Shown piece by piece: positions 36,249 through 48,261 of a stretch of 64,000 bases of DNA. Numbering within the stretch: the first letter of the stretch is position 1; each line of letters begins with the position of its first letter. This stretch comes from Umbelopsis isabellina. Its lineage: Eukaryota > Mucoromycota > Umbelopsidomycetes > Umbelopsidales > Umbelopsidaceae. The notes beneath the pieces were generated by a model. The model was not told the origin of the DNA, did not search any database, and worked only from the letters and a program-made list of their open reading frames with translations. The stretch is from NCBI GenBank assembly GCA_016758905.1, contig JAEPQZ010000009.1:62001-126000 (forward strand). Direction: 5' to 3'. Position numbers and translations under genes: made by a program.

Positions 36249-36927
36249 TCACAGGCTCTCGTTCCTCCGCATAGTCCAGAAACTATGCGCAGCGGGCTTG
36301 TCGCCTTGTGAACTAAGAGCAATATTGAGGTCTTCATCGTCTCCTACAACAATTTCTATTCCATCAGCATTCAAGTACTTGAGCCTATTTATGCTATCTT
36401 CATTTAGCTTCCGTTGTATTCTTGGTATCAAGCTAGCGAAAGTGTCTTCGTCTGGCCAAAAGTACATGACTCTTGTATCATTGTTGCCGTTCTCGTCTTG
36501 ATGGTTGATATTTAATTTGAATTTTTCTGTATGTGGAGATGGACACTGAATATAAGAGGAAGCTGTCGGTGATGCTGACAGCGTATAAGAAGCTGGTGAA
36601 TGTGGACGATCCAAACTGGTGTCTGCAGACTGTAGGAGGTCTGTTTGTATCCTCGGTCGTAAGTCAAGTTGTTGTTGGTATTGATGTTGATATTGTTGCT
36701 GATATTGTTGTTGATGTTGCTGTGGGTATTTTTGTGGATTTCTAGCAGGCGTTATAATAATAGGTGCGTTTACGGCATTAGGAGAATCGTCTGGAGTATT
36801 CTATGAGTTGCAAGCACAGTGTAAGTGGGGCGAAAAATAGAGAACTTGTCATTTGTACAGTATCACTTACTGGTATCCAGTGATCATTTGAAGCAGACCA
36901 AGACGTTTGATATTGTAGTGAATTCAT
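36249..36927 (-). CDS. Small PB1-like domain protein, paralog 2
   Basis: Two exons (36871-36927, 36249-36800) give 202 residues. A Gln-rich linker with repeated QQYQQQYQHQY-type text precedes a Ser/Pro-rich stretch, followed by a PB1-like domain (KLNINHQDENG, RVMYFWPDEDTF, NRLKYLNADG, GDDEDLNIAL) and the ending WTMRRNESL. The domain aligns by eye with the upstream neighbour at 35450-35935 (RLQRKF/RIQRKL, ALKYLDADG/RLKYLNADG), so the two arose by tandem duplication. The Gln-rich segment is absent from paralog 1. Confidence 0.72.
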
Positions 36928-37995
36928 GATATTAATTTTTACAAAGGAAGCTATGTGTTATATTCAAGGGTAGATAGTTTGGGTACAAGAAAAAGAGCAA
37001 GGGAAAGAAGGAAACTGAAGAATCAGAAAAAGTTCAGTCACGTTTTTTAATTGAAATGTATCCCTCCTGACGGGTTGCACAGGACCAAAACTTAATCCAT
37101 ATTGGTTACTCGGTAAGTGCTGGTTGATTTAATGTACCCATTTGGTCCTTGACTCACACTATACTTCAAATCCAATTCGGCATCAAGGTTAACCTCAAGA
37201 GGGTTATCTGTTGAAATATAGAGCAGTGCGTAGTTTGGTGAGTAACCTGATACAGTCTTGATACAGTGTGATCCCGTACTGCTTTAAAATTTGTAATATG
37301 CGGATGATCGCCATGTCATTTCTAAATATGCAGGTACAAACGTGCTATGCTGGCCCGCCATATTGAAATATCAATGCTAGCGTGCATATCATGGCATGGC
37401 ACTGAATAGCACAGAAATTCATTTATCAAACATAATTGAGTAAAGCCCGTAAGCTCGTTAGGCAGTCAATAAAGCACTCAATAAACTAATGACTTGGGTC
37501 TATGATTTGTTGATGACTGCATTGGCACTGCTTGAATATGTGGCAGCATTTTGGTTGGTCCACCTGAGGCCAAATTAATGTTTCGCATGGCCAAGTCCGC
37601 ACGTTGGAAATGAATGTGAAACCGATTGGTTGGAGAAGTGCACTATGCCAAATTTCTTACCTTACCATATGACTCCCTTTCAACTGTATAGGTATTTTCT
37701 AAACAGCTGCTTTAGAGAGCGTAACTGACACTTATGAGATGGCCATAGGTTTATCAAGTGAATGGCCATATACTAAGCGGATACAACCAATTAAAGCAGT
37801 GGACCTAATAAAAAGACAGAATGTGGAAATAATTTAGTCGATGAAAAAAAAAAATGGCTCAAAAGGGGAAAAAATATTGGCAGCCGGCCAAAGCCGTAGA
37901 TCTGCTTTTTCTTGCCAAATAAGCCTTCTGCCTCTGCAGTGTTCTCATTTCTGTCATCGTCTCGAAATTTGGCTTCTGGTAATGAACAAGCAGCC
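36928..37995. other. Intergenic region between PB1 paralog 2 and CorA gene
   Basis: About 1.07 kb holding two divergent promoters. No gene, repeat or RNA recognised. An A-run occurs at about 37843-37852. Confidence 0.5.
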
Positions 37996-40004
37996 ATGGC
38001 ATCTCACCCATTGAATCCGAGAAGCCTCTCCCACCGTCGTTCTAGTGAACGTTCCCAAACAGCTTCTATCAACCCACAGGACGACCTGGTGGTCAACATA
38101 GACAGTCCTGGAAGAAGATTTCCTAACTCACTAGACATGCCTCGATCCCCCAACTTGAATATAGACTGCTCAACTAACCGCTTCCCAAACTCTCTCGACA
38201 TTCCCCAGTCACCCAACATGGCAGAAAGTCCTAGGAGTATACTAAGTTCACCGTTGTCAGATACAAAAAATGTCAACGTAGAAGAGGATGTCTGTTACCC
38301 AATGAGACCCGTCAAGCACGCCAACTCGTTTGATCTGAACGCCGTAAATGATCATGAAAAGACAAAATTAGAATCAAGTGGTTTTGGCAACCCAGTTGGT
38401 GATAGTGACCCGTTGATGTCACCTATCAAGAAAATGGATTCACATCATTCTAAAGGCCGAAAATACAGTTTGTACGGCGATAATGCCGCCAAGGTAAAAG
38501 ATTGGTGTATCTGGTTACTATTGGTGTTGTAAAAGACCATTGACCAATGTTTTTGACGTTGTACAGACGACCTCACTTATTACAAACGACATGGAGCGAT
38601 TTACTCTGTTTTCCCCCAACACTGGATCATTTGTCGCATCCAACTTGTTTAAATTGTTGGCTTGTGAATCAGCTTGGGATAATGAAAAGATCAAAGCCTC
38701 TGAAGTTATTGAAGGATGTCAGGGGTGGTGGCTTGATGTTTATTGTCCAACAGACGATGAAATGCGTATCATGGGCAAGGTAGGGCAGTCTTGATCATTT
38801 AAAGATTGGTATGCCTATTGTAAATACTAATCGTTACCAATGTACCAGATGTTCCACATCCATCCTTTGACTATAGAAGATATTCAGACCCAAGAATCGC
38901 GCGAAAAATGTGAAATTTTTCAAAACTACATGTTTGTGGCTTTTCACATTACATATTCACATTTACGCTATTTCACAAGCAAGCTCATCAACTCTTTTTC
39001 ATAGGTTTGTGAGTGTAAGAAGTTTCATTCAAGATAGCTATAGCGGCGATTTTTTGAAGCCTTACAGTTACTATACGCTTGTCTTCAAGCAATGTGCTAT
39101 TACCGTTAAGTATCGCCCCCTTAGATTTGTGCACTTTGTGACTACTACTTCTAACATGTTTTTTCCATTTTTAGATTCACTTTCAAATGGGTCCTGAGCC
39201 AGATAATGTGCGTTATAGAATGAACCAACTCAAAGACTTTATCGTTGTGACACCCGAGTGGCTCAATTATGCTTTGATTGATGACATTACCGATGCATTT
39301 GCACCACTTATACAACAAATAGAAATGGAGGTCGATTCCATTGACGATTTGGTGCTGCTACTTAGACAATCGGAACAATCAGATATGCTGCGACGAATTG
39401 GTAGCTGCCGAAAACGTGTCATGCAGCTTACGAGGTTACTTGCTTCCAAATCCGATGTTGTCAAGGCATTGATCAAACGCTCACAAGATAATAAATCCAC
39501 GGACGAGGACTCTTCTGAAGAAGCCAAGACACATCACGATGTGTTTCTCTTTTTGGGAGATATTCAAGGTAAATGTCTGAAGTATACAAGTGTTGAAGAT
39601 CAATTGTGATTAATCGCATTCCTAGATCATATCATCACTATGCTGCAGAACCTTAGTCAATACGACGCTGTATTGGCCAGATCACACTCCAATTATCTCG
39701 CTCAAATTAACATTGAGCTATCCTCATTGTCCAATGGCACCAACAAGGTCGTCAACCGCTTGACTTTCTTTGCCACTATGGCCATTCCACTCAACTTAAT
39801 AGCAGGTTTGTTTGGTATGAACGTTATGGTAAGCATCATTCTGTCATTTAATCAAGTTTGCTATGGCATTGCTAAGATTTTTCTCTCACAAAGGTTCCTG
39901 GTGTCAACAATCACGATTATACCTTTTTCATTTACATCGTAGGCAGCATGGTCCTCTTTGTCATCGTGGCAATGTACCTTGCAAAACGATGGGATTTGAT
40001 ATGA
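37996..40004 (+). CDS. CorA/MNR2-like magnesium transporter
   Basis: Mg2+ channel of the CorA superfamily, of the fungal ALR/MNR2 type with a long Ser-rich N-terminal region. Seven exons (37996-38493, 38567-38779, 38849-38931, 39005-39104, 39175-39568, 39626-39828, 39894-40004) give 533 residues. Present are HPLTIEDIQTQESREKCE, NVRYRMNQLKDFI, the long coiled stalk, and the pore signature GLFGMN at about residue 493 followed by VPGVNNHDYTFF and a final helix ending KRWDLI. The N-terminal repeats RRFPNSLDMPRSPN and NRFPNSLDIPQSPN are an internal duplication. Introns 3 and 4 need the weak donors GTTTGT and GTTAAG to hold frame. ATG 37996 has a good context (agccATGG). Vacuolar or plasma-membrane location cannot be told. 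Confidence 0.92.
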
Positions 40005-40018
40005 ATAACTCAATATAA

Positions 40019-40047
40019 TGTAGTAGTAGTAGTAGTAGTAGTAGTAG
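40019..40047. repeat. (tag)n microsatellite
   Basis: About nine tandem tag units in the 3' flank of the CorA gene. Confidence 0.9.
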
Positions 40048-40147
40048 AAAACATATCGCCAATGTGCTATGATATAATATATTTCTGGCAGTATTTCCAT
40101 TTGTTGTATTTCCTTGTATCTTTTTGTTGCATTGCTATCGTCAGTTT

Positions 40148-41160
40148 TCAGAATGTAGAATTTAAGAATTGCAGTAACTGTGACCGATTTTCATCGCGCG
40201 TTTTGTCAGTCGATGTCTTGTGAACCTTTAATTTGACCTTATGGAGGTGACAGAAGAGTAAATAAGAGCTGAATGGCAAACGTATGCTAGGGTTATTTGC
40301 CAGCATACCTTCTTTCCAGTGATTGGATTCCTTCTTTCTTCCTCTCGTGAGTCACGCGATCGATGATGTGAACTGTGCTTCTTCTAGATTATGGCGTTAG
40401 ATACGCTGAAATATTATATATAGATGAAATTACCTGCTTACTTCTTTACGATTTTTCTTGATCTTTTTATGTGAACGGTGGCTTCTCTCTTCGTCTGTTC
40501 GATCATCAGTAAAAGTCTTAACGAAACCGTGATGGCAACTTAGGTAATGCATGAACTGTACCTTCAGAGCTACTGCTATCAGTATAACTAGGCGATTGGC
40601 TCCGGCGACTGGAACTTCTCTTTGGTGACCGGCTAAGACTCGATGATTTTCGAGATGCCGACCGCTCACCGTCCCTCAATCGAGACCTGCGTTTCGGCGA
40701 TCGACTTCGTTTAGAAGACGATCGACCTCTGTCACTTGAGCGCTGACGTCGTTTGGGTGATCGACTACGATTCAATGTCCTTCTTGGACTCGAGTGATCC
40801 CTATCTCTAGACCGTGAATCTGATTTACTACGATGTCGGCCTTTGTAGCATTACCGCCGTTCGAAGGGAGGAGGGTTCAAGGTAAACCGTTTGAATAAGC
40901 AGAGCCGTTACAACCTCTAAGTTAGCTAGAAAGCAGACGAACTTCATATATGATAGCTTATAACAATACCATGTGAGTTCCTACCATCGCTATGGGAACT
41001 CTTTGAGGTAGATTGATGCGATCTTGAGCTCGGACTACGAGACCTGCTTCTTGATTTACGTCGCGAAGTTTTATATCGATCCTCGCCTATTTGCCAATTA
41101 AGCAGTCAGACACATGAAAAGTCTCGGCATAATCGCCAAACCAGAATTACCTCTAGGCAT
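40148..41160 (-). CDS. RS-rich nuclear protein with conserved C-terminus
   Basis: Six exons (41151-41160, 40985-41086, 40562-40840, 40442-40494, 40309-40383, 40148-40237) give 202 residues, all in phase. About 120 residues are Arg/Ser dipeptides (RSRSPKRR, RSRSPSSRS), typical of splicing-related nuclear proteins. The last part (NPITGKKVKLKVHKTSTDK, RDENRSQLLQFLNSTF) is not repetitive and looks like the conserved functional end. The first exon codes only MPRG. Exon 3 must end at a GTACAG donor (40556-40561); this joins SSSSE to DEERSHRSHKK. I do not recognise a named family; a role in splicing is inference from composition. Confidence 0.72.
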
Positions 41161-44100
41161 TTAATGGTATGTGGTTAGTTTGCGAAGAGGAGCAGCTACT
41201 ACAGCAGAAATAATTCTAAAGCGGTTTTCCAAGAACATTTTGCGTTACGTGACAGTCAGACGTAGTCCTTTCTAATTTCCCAGATTTCGCAAAACAGTAT
41301 GTACCTTTAATTACACACCAGCTTGTTCTCAGAAGTTGTTGAATTTGTCGTCGAAAATGATTATTTGAATATTTATGTAATTTGGGAGTAGTAGAAGTAA
41401 AAATAATGCATATGTTGACATGACAGTCTTTTGAATTGGTACTTGATAGCGTGATGGTATTTGCCGTTTTGTGGCGTCTCAATCATAACTGCATTGGCAA
41501 CTTAGTTTTACAACGCTGACTTGGGCGAAAATATAATTCCGCACAAGATTTTCAATATGGATTGTTTCTTATAATATTTGAGAGTTGTTGTGAAGTCGTA
41601 TGAGTGATACCCAACTATGCCAATCATTAACTATGCTCTATTCCTATCATAAGAATGAAAAACTATGTTCCCTAAACTTAAGTGGATCATGCTACAAAAA
41701 AATCCAGAGGACTTTTTTCTCTCTCTGATATTTGCTTCCTCGTTTCCCAATGTGTATCACTTCTGTGAAAAGACCTTGGCGGGGCACTCTTTAAAATTTG
41801 CCAGACCCATATCATATTCCAAACATCAAGGTCTAGATGGCGATATCTATGAAACTCTTTGGTATCTTACTGGAGAACTTCCTGATATACTGTTAAGCGT
41901 ACTTGCATCCAATAGCGGTATGAATGATCTTTCGGGGCTTACTAGCCTGTTAGGTGGTCCAGACGCCACAACGAGACTGAACGGAGGGGCTGATCTTTCA
42001 GAGACTCTAGCAAGAGTACTCGGCATCAATGCAGCTTAGTGCACTGGATATATCTCAGGGTGCGGTTTAGGTTCCTCAGCTTCAACAGGCGACACGACTG
42101 TTCTTTCAGAAATTCTAACAAGGCTACTGGACAGCAATGCAGCTAGGCCCTGACGGCCTAAGTTTCATGGTACAGTCACAGATCCGCTGCTAAAATGCTG
42201 ATATAATGAGTTAAAAATTCATAAAACATTTTCAGATGCTGCAGGATGAGCAAATTTAATACCGGGACAGCCAATTTCTTTTCTACCCCTTAGCATGTTC
42301 AGCAAAACACACTAATATAAACAATCATTGATTATTAATAAAGCCGCTGGATGTAGTTCATTTTCTGGTCACCATTACATATATACGAACGGCGATAAAC
42401 TGTGTCTAACAAATAAGAGACTACTAAAGGTTGCTTGCTTACAGATTTTATTTTCCTTACATGATTTCAAACATATGACACCTAATAACGAGAGAACCGA
42501 TGGCTGTTCTTTGTACTGCTTAGTATATGGAGAAGACGATGGGAAAAGAAAAGTAATTAGCTTTCATTGGTACACATCTCAGACAGTCGAACCGGCAGAA
42601 GATGAATGTGCCGTAGATGAAAAAAAAACCCCCCTTTTTCTTAAATAATCAAGCCTTCGAGATCTTTAGCAACAATTTAGTGAGTCATGATTGATATATA
42701 TATCATTTAACTTCAACACCGACGAAGAATTACTCTGTAGAGAAGAATGGCATTTTCTCGTCTCAGCCAGCTCGCCAGTATACTTCACAGCATTATCAAG
42801 AGCCAATTGGCAATTGCGCTAATGAAGTCGGCCGTAGGCATGACAAGGATGATGCCATCAAAATGTCAAAGGTAGCGCATACACTGACGTATACATTAGC
42901 TCAAAAGCGTTAACTGACGTTCATTCTTATATAAAGCATCCACCGACAAAAATGTTTCCTTTACAGCAGCATAGAGGACTGAGCAATAAAAGCTGTGACA
43001 GTATTGCGGAAGGAGACATTATATGTTGCCATTATATAGCTTATCTCATACTCTGGCATGGCACCACAATTCCAAGAGCTGCTATTTAGCATGGGAAGCC
43101 CTTGAGGCTTATTCCCTGCTATCGGTGTTACTGCTTGCATGTTGTACAATAAAGATGGCATCAGCCTGGAGAGCTCACTGCGTCTTCAGCGTAGCTTTGA
43201 GTGCTAAGTCTTGGGAGAACGCTATAAACCTACTTAACAACTGGAAGGAATTGGACTCAGTATACCCAAATCTTGTCAGATTCAGGAATATAAACCCTTC
43301 AAGATTTGCTCTCTAGTGATCCTAGGCGGCTGGAAATGATAACTATATCATCTTACAAAACGGGTTATCTACGTTTCGAGAGTGCTGATGGTAATTTTTT
43401 GGCTAACATAGATATTACATCGTAACCCGCTAAAAAACAATGCGAATTGTCCTGTCTCAGTGTTGGCCACGACTTTAGCCATGAGTCAATCTATATGCAA
43501 AAAGCTTCAAAACTAGTACTAGCTTTACATATCGTTTGTGTAAATGCTGGCATTCTACCTGAACGCTCATAATGCTCAGCAATCTGCTTTAAATTTTGTG
43601 TAATGAGATACCCGGTAACTTCTTCCTTCTATTTTTAGGTATCAACAGCGCCAAAAATATTTGGAGACGTCCACCACGCCTCTTTGAGTATGATATCGCT
43701 ATCCAACCATGCTGCGCCTCAGTTACACTTTTCAACTTTGTATCCAAGGCTGTTTGCAACGCACTGTGTAAAAAGATACTTTCACATTGAACTTGTTGAT
43801 GAAGTAAGAAGGTCTTTGAGCGTCTATTGACAGTGGGAAAACAAAGCACCTTGAACTTGATTACATTTATGTTTGATCTGAATACAGCAACTTGTTAGAA
43901 CAGGCTGATGTTAAAGATGTGATTTAAAGATCTGCTGAGTGCACAATATGAAAGAAAACCTAAACCTAGGGTAAAAGTAAGCTCCTCTAAAAGCTCTACC
44001 TCGAATGGCTTGGTACTGAGTTTTCAGCATCATCTTAGGCTCTATACTTCTTCTCTGAGCTACTCCAGACAAATTCTTGAGATTATCTGAAAATGTTGGT

Positions 44101-44547
44101 CATCAACTTTATTCCCTAGATAGCAAGTCGCAGTGAACTACTTTATAACCCCCCCCCCGTCGAACGAATAAAACAGGAAATCGTTCACAGTCTTGCTTAG
44201 CCATAGCGATGATCATCATAAATTTTAGACTCTGTTGCGCATGCACTTTTGCATTGGATTTAATATGGTAATGGTGAAGAGCTATTTGATAAGCATTCGT
44301 AATGGCGGCTTCAATTTTGTTATTACAGATTTCAAAATGGCCATGAAACAAAACAACTTGCCAGTAGTGCAGCGTTATAATACCAGTTGCAACACTACTG
44401 TGTGCTCTACTTATGTCAACGTTTCAAACCATAGGCTGATTATTCGATACATGTCTGCAAACTATCAAAAAGTCGAAACAAATCTCCTGATTATATATAA
44501 TATATTTATTAAAAATTACCCATTGAAAATATGATTAGCACGCACAG
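41161..44547. other. Gene-poor stretch of about 3.4 kb
   Basis: No gene here can be supported firmly. Open frames at 41665-42039 (124 codons, ends ARVLGINAA), 42328-42648 and 43023-43316 (ends PSRFAL) have protein-like composition but no family features. Around 41992-42038 and 42097-42144 there is an imperfect direct repeat (tctttcagagactctagca versus tctttcagaaattctaaca, both ending atgcagct). A TATA-like word (ttatataaagc) is at about 42930. A run of ten C is at 44151-44160. Old, decayed coding sequence is possible. Confidence 0.4.
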
Positions 44548-44994
44548 TTACAATTGAGCAAATAAGGCGAGGGCACTAGCTAAGGCAGCTGATTTCGCCA
44601 ACGATACTGCAGTACCACTATCACTAGAGTGTGGAACAATAGATGAATACGTGCAAGTAAATGAGCCAGATACGCAGTGAGATCCATTTGGACAGCAACC
44701 ACCTAAAGAATCGCCACAAAGGAAATAGCCTGCTTCGCAGCTACTCGACCTTTTCTCCAAGGCAGCGAAAATATGTTTGTAAGAGCCAGAGCCAGAGCCA
44801 GATCGAGGAATTTCAAATCGAGATTGTAATGCCACTCTCTCAACAGAACCACCACCGTCAGAACGAGCCTGCAATGATGATGCACGATCAAAAGATTCAT
44901 CGTCAGCAGTAACAGCAGCTACGGCGCCCAGGACGAGCATTAGAACAGCTGTCAGCTTGACCATACGGCTTGGAGATGAAGTTTTAGCACACAT
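44548..44994 (-). CDS. Small secreted cysteine-rich protein, probably GPI-anchored
   Basis: One exon, 148 residues (138 if the second ATG at 44964 is used, which gives a cleaner signal peptide, MVKLTAVLMLVLGAVAA). A likely pro-segment ends at a Kex2 site (LEKR) just before a compact cysteine domain, CEAGYFLCGDSLGGCC and CVSGSFTC, with eight Cys in about 35 residues. The C-terminus is Ser-rich and ends in a hydrophobic tail (SAALASALALFAQL), the usual GPI-attachment pattern. A TATA-like box lies about 50 bp upstream. It could be a wall protein or a secreted effector; the family is not recognised. Confidence 0.75.
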   Translation of the reverse strand: MCAKTSSPSRMVKLTAVLMLVLGAVAAVTADDESFDRASSLQARSDGGGSVERVALQSRFEIPRSGSGSGSYKHIFAALEKRSSSCEAGYFLCGDSLGGCCPNGSHCVSGSFTCTYSSIVPHSSDSGTAVSLAKSAALASALALFAQL

Positions 44995-45043
44995 GTTTTA
45001 CAACAAGTGATAGAGTGTAGAGACTTTGATAGATGGCCAATGG

Positions 45044-45052
45044 CTTTTATAG
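45044..45052 (-). promoter_or_regulatory. TATA-like box of the small secreted protein gene
   Basis: Reads ctataaaag on the minus strand, about 50 bp upstream of the start codon. Confidence 0.5.
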
Positions 45053-45606
45053 AATTCCAGCATCAAGTGTGATTGGCACAGGAATATCTCGTAAAGCAGT
45101 AACCGGAAACTTAAAAGTGCTGCCAGATTTGACAACGGTCCTTGTACACCCAAAAACGCTTTTATGGATTGGTATATTGTACTCTAAGCCCCTGCGCAGT
45201 TCTTGTTTGTTAAAACTTTGATTAAACCACCAGACTTTGGAAAACTTGGTACAATCCTGTACAACTATGTTGGTTGGTTCGCTGGTGGGGTTTTCAAATC
45301 ATATGCATTGGTATGCTTTAGAATGAGCCTTTCTGTTTATAGTGTGATTGAACCATCAATAGATGCAAAATTACTCAAAGGCAAACGAAAGGATCCAAAT
45401 CAAAATAGCAGGTACTAATTTTACTGAAAAATTGCAAGGAAGAAAACGATCAAGTTTTTTAAAACTTTTGGGAATGCTAGCACAAATGATATGCAAATAT
45501 TGGAGAATGAAGAAGCAGGCGCAAGAGGGAAACACGTGGTTCTTTGATCAGCTATCGTAGCGCATTGATCAGGTCCAGCCTGAAATGGGAGCAGACTATG
45601 GTACGT
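45053..45606. other. Intergenic region
   Basis: 5' flank of the secreted-protein gene (-) and 3' flank of the kinase gene (-). Short open frames on the plus strand have no features. Confidence 0.45.
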
Positions 45607-47579
45607 CTATGGCTTTCTATCATACACAAAGCTGTGGTAAGGACTGGCGAACCGTTCCGATCGTACTTTAGTGTTTACAGAATGGGACTGGCCATAGAGT
45701 GCGTATGGTGGTGGATCGTCCGCAGGTGTAATAGGTGACTCACTTGGAGAATCAAATAGTTCTGGAACATCGCTTTCTGGTTCGTTAATACAAATTTTCG
45801 GTATTGATGTATCAATGACTGGAGGGAAGTCCCAGGCACCAAACGTTTCGTCACCTGATGGTGGAGCACTGGTAGTGGTATTATTATATCGCCTTCGACG
45901 ACGCTCGTAACAAGTATCGCGCAGATATTGAACAATGATAGGAGGGGCAAATGCTTTTCGGAAAAAAGGGTGGTTCAATGCGCTTGCCGAGGATATGCGT
46001 TCATTTGGATCTTTGACGAGACAGCTCTTGATGAAGTCCTTGAAATCGTCTGAGTAAGTATGCTCGCACTTATCCTCATCTAAACTTGGCGGAGCTGATA
46101 ACACAATACTTTTGAATATCTGAAATGAAGAGTTGACAAAAGTGTGTTGGCGAAAAAGAAGATCTTATATATCACAGGGTAGAATACTTACATTGGCCGG
46201 ATCACTATAGGAGTTTGGTGGTCGACCATGCGCCAGTTCTAGAGCGGTGATTCCTAAGCTCCACATATCTACTTTGCAGTCATAGCCTTTGCTTTCCAGA
46301 ATTTCTGGTGACATCCAACATGGAGTGCCTACAAAAGAATGTCGGGTTGCTCTCCTTCTTGTACCCGGACTTCTACCATTTAATAGAATAGATGGTGGTT
46401 GTGCTTCAGGCAAAGTCAAAACAGCCGAAACGCCAAAGTCCGCCAGCTTGACATTGCCTGTGGTACGGTCGACTAGAAGGTTGGCAGCTTTCACGTCGCG
46501 ATGAATCAAATTATTGCAATGCAGATAGTACAAGCCATCAAGAACTTGCTTCAATATGCTAAATTATTTGTTAATCGTTGAAGTCAACAAGTTGATATGT
46601 AAGCAATTATTTGTTGCTGTCTCACCTTCTAATAACCGACTCTTCTAGACCATTCGAGTGTGCCTGTAATATGTCATGGCAGGAACCTGTAGTACAAATG
46701 GTATTAGAAAATAATGGCTGGAGAAAAATTGTGATATTTTCAAATCCGCAACTTGCCCGCAGACATGATAGGCGTCACAATGCATAGCCTTGATTCATGA
46801 GCAAAGCTTTGTAATACTGGCAACAAATTGTCATGACAACAAAGATTCATGATTTGTAACTCTTTACGCAGTTCATCTATTTGTCTGGGGGCAAACATAT
46901 CCATATCCACCATCTTAATGGCGACTTGCTCGTTGGTCGGTAGATAACGTGCGAGGTGAACGGTGGCTGTAGCACCATAACCTTTGTGTAAGAACACAAA
47001 AAAATACAATTAGATTGTGTGTTCAGATAGTTATTTTCGGGATATTAGGGGTGCGGGGGATGGTTATAGAAAACAGGCTGGTAGATCATCAACAATAATA
47101 ATTGCACACTTACCGATTAGGATATCGACTTCGTAGTCTAGCATTTCAGCGGAATACCTCCGTGTTGGGAGGGCCAAATCTGGCTCAGAGGCAGACTTGG
47201 CGCCAATGGAAGAAGCAAAGTGATTAAACATATCAGACACCGAAGCATTTCGTCGGCGTGGGCCAGGCCGCTGGACGGAGGATACACCAAAAGTATTGAA
47301 GCTTGATTCTCCGAGAAAGGCGCTGGCGTCGTTCACAGAACCGTGTCGCTTCAGGCTTGATTTAAATAGTCGCCCTGATATCGAGCGTTGAAGTGGCGGA
47401 AGTGCTGCGATAGGCGAGGTTGGAATGGTCATGATGGTATCATCTTCGTTGGTTTTGCTATGTAATACGAGTTCAGTGACTTTAGTGGTGATGGCTGCCT
47501 TCTTATTTGTATCGACCAGGAACCCCTTTGAGGATTTCGCTAGAGACACTGAGGCCGAGCGACCATGTCGACTATCCAT
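45607..47579 (-). CDS. STE20-family kinase, OSR1/SPAK-like
   Basis: Serine/threonine kinase of the germinal-centre subgroup; relatives in animals control ion transport under osmotic stress. Five exons (47114-47579, 46757-46981, 46626-46686, 46192-46558, 45607-46119) give 543 residues. The N-terminal 145 residues are Ser-rich and disordered. The kinase domain (about 148-425) has [45 protein letters not shown], a long activation loop ending [11 protein letters not shown], and [13 protein letters not shown]. The 46687-46756 intron has a GC donor (GCAAGT), the only choice that keeps the frame and the SAGSCHDIL motif. The C-terminal tail of about 110 residues is Pro/Ser-rich; the CCT domain of animal OSR1 is not recognised. 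Confidence 0.92.
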
Positions 47580-48261
47580 ATTTGGCTGAAGCAGCGAAAG
47601 AGCAGAGATAGGAAAAAATAGAATAGAACAAGAAAAGAACAAAGGGTGGGTGGTGAGTATTTTCCCTTGAGGTTATGATATATAAAACCTTCATCAGAGG
47701 TTCCCAGTGCGCGCCCCCAGTTCCAAATTTCCCGCTCAATATCCCCCCTTCGAACTGACATTTATATCTTACTTTTAATTTGTTGGACTTGAACACGATC
47801 ATTAATATCATGGGGCAACCAATTCTTCTTTATCTTATATATACATGTTATTTCCACCAAACTTTGACTGTTTACGCAGCCTTTTACTTATCTGGGTGGA
47901 CAAAGAGGTTTCAACTATATCTAAACGCAATTAGAAATTTCACGTACCGCTTTATTTCAGTTTACCAGGTGAAATTTCACCTATCAAATGTTGGAATTGG
48001 AAAATTGGCATCGAATGAGACATGTTGGCTGCGCTTAGGTCAATCAGGTGGCAATCCACTTTAATGATTGGGAGAAAAAAAAAGTGAAACTAAATGCTTG
48101 TCAGTTCTAATTACTATACACACTGAACCTACAACTATGGGGATTGTATAGATAGGAAATGGAAAAGGATAAACTAGATAAATAATGAGAATGAGAGTAG
48201 GCAAACACAATGACAATTGGATATAAGATATGCAAAACGAAAAAAGATTCTCTCGTAAAAC
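47580..48261. other. Intergenic region
   Basis: Promoter of the kinase gene (with a TATA-like word, ttatatat, near 47677) and 3' flank of the FYVE gene. An open frame at 47780-48064 has no recognisable content. Confidence 0.45.

Noticed and set aside
43589-43849. Possible transposase-like fragment in the gene-poor block
   Set aside because: The frame has no catalytic signature and no terminal repeats could be seen around it.
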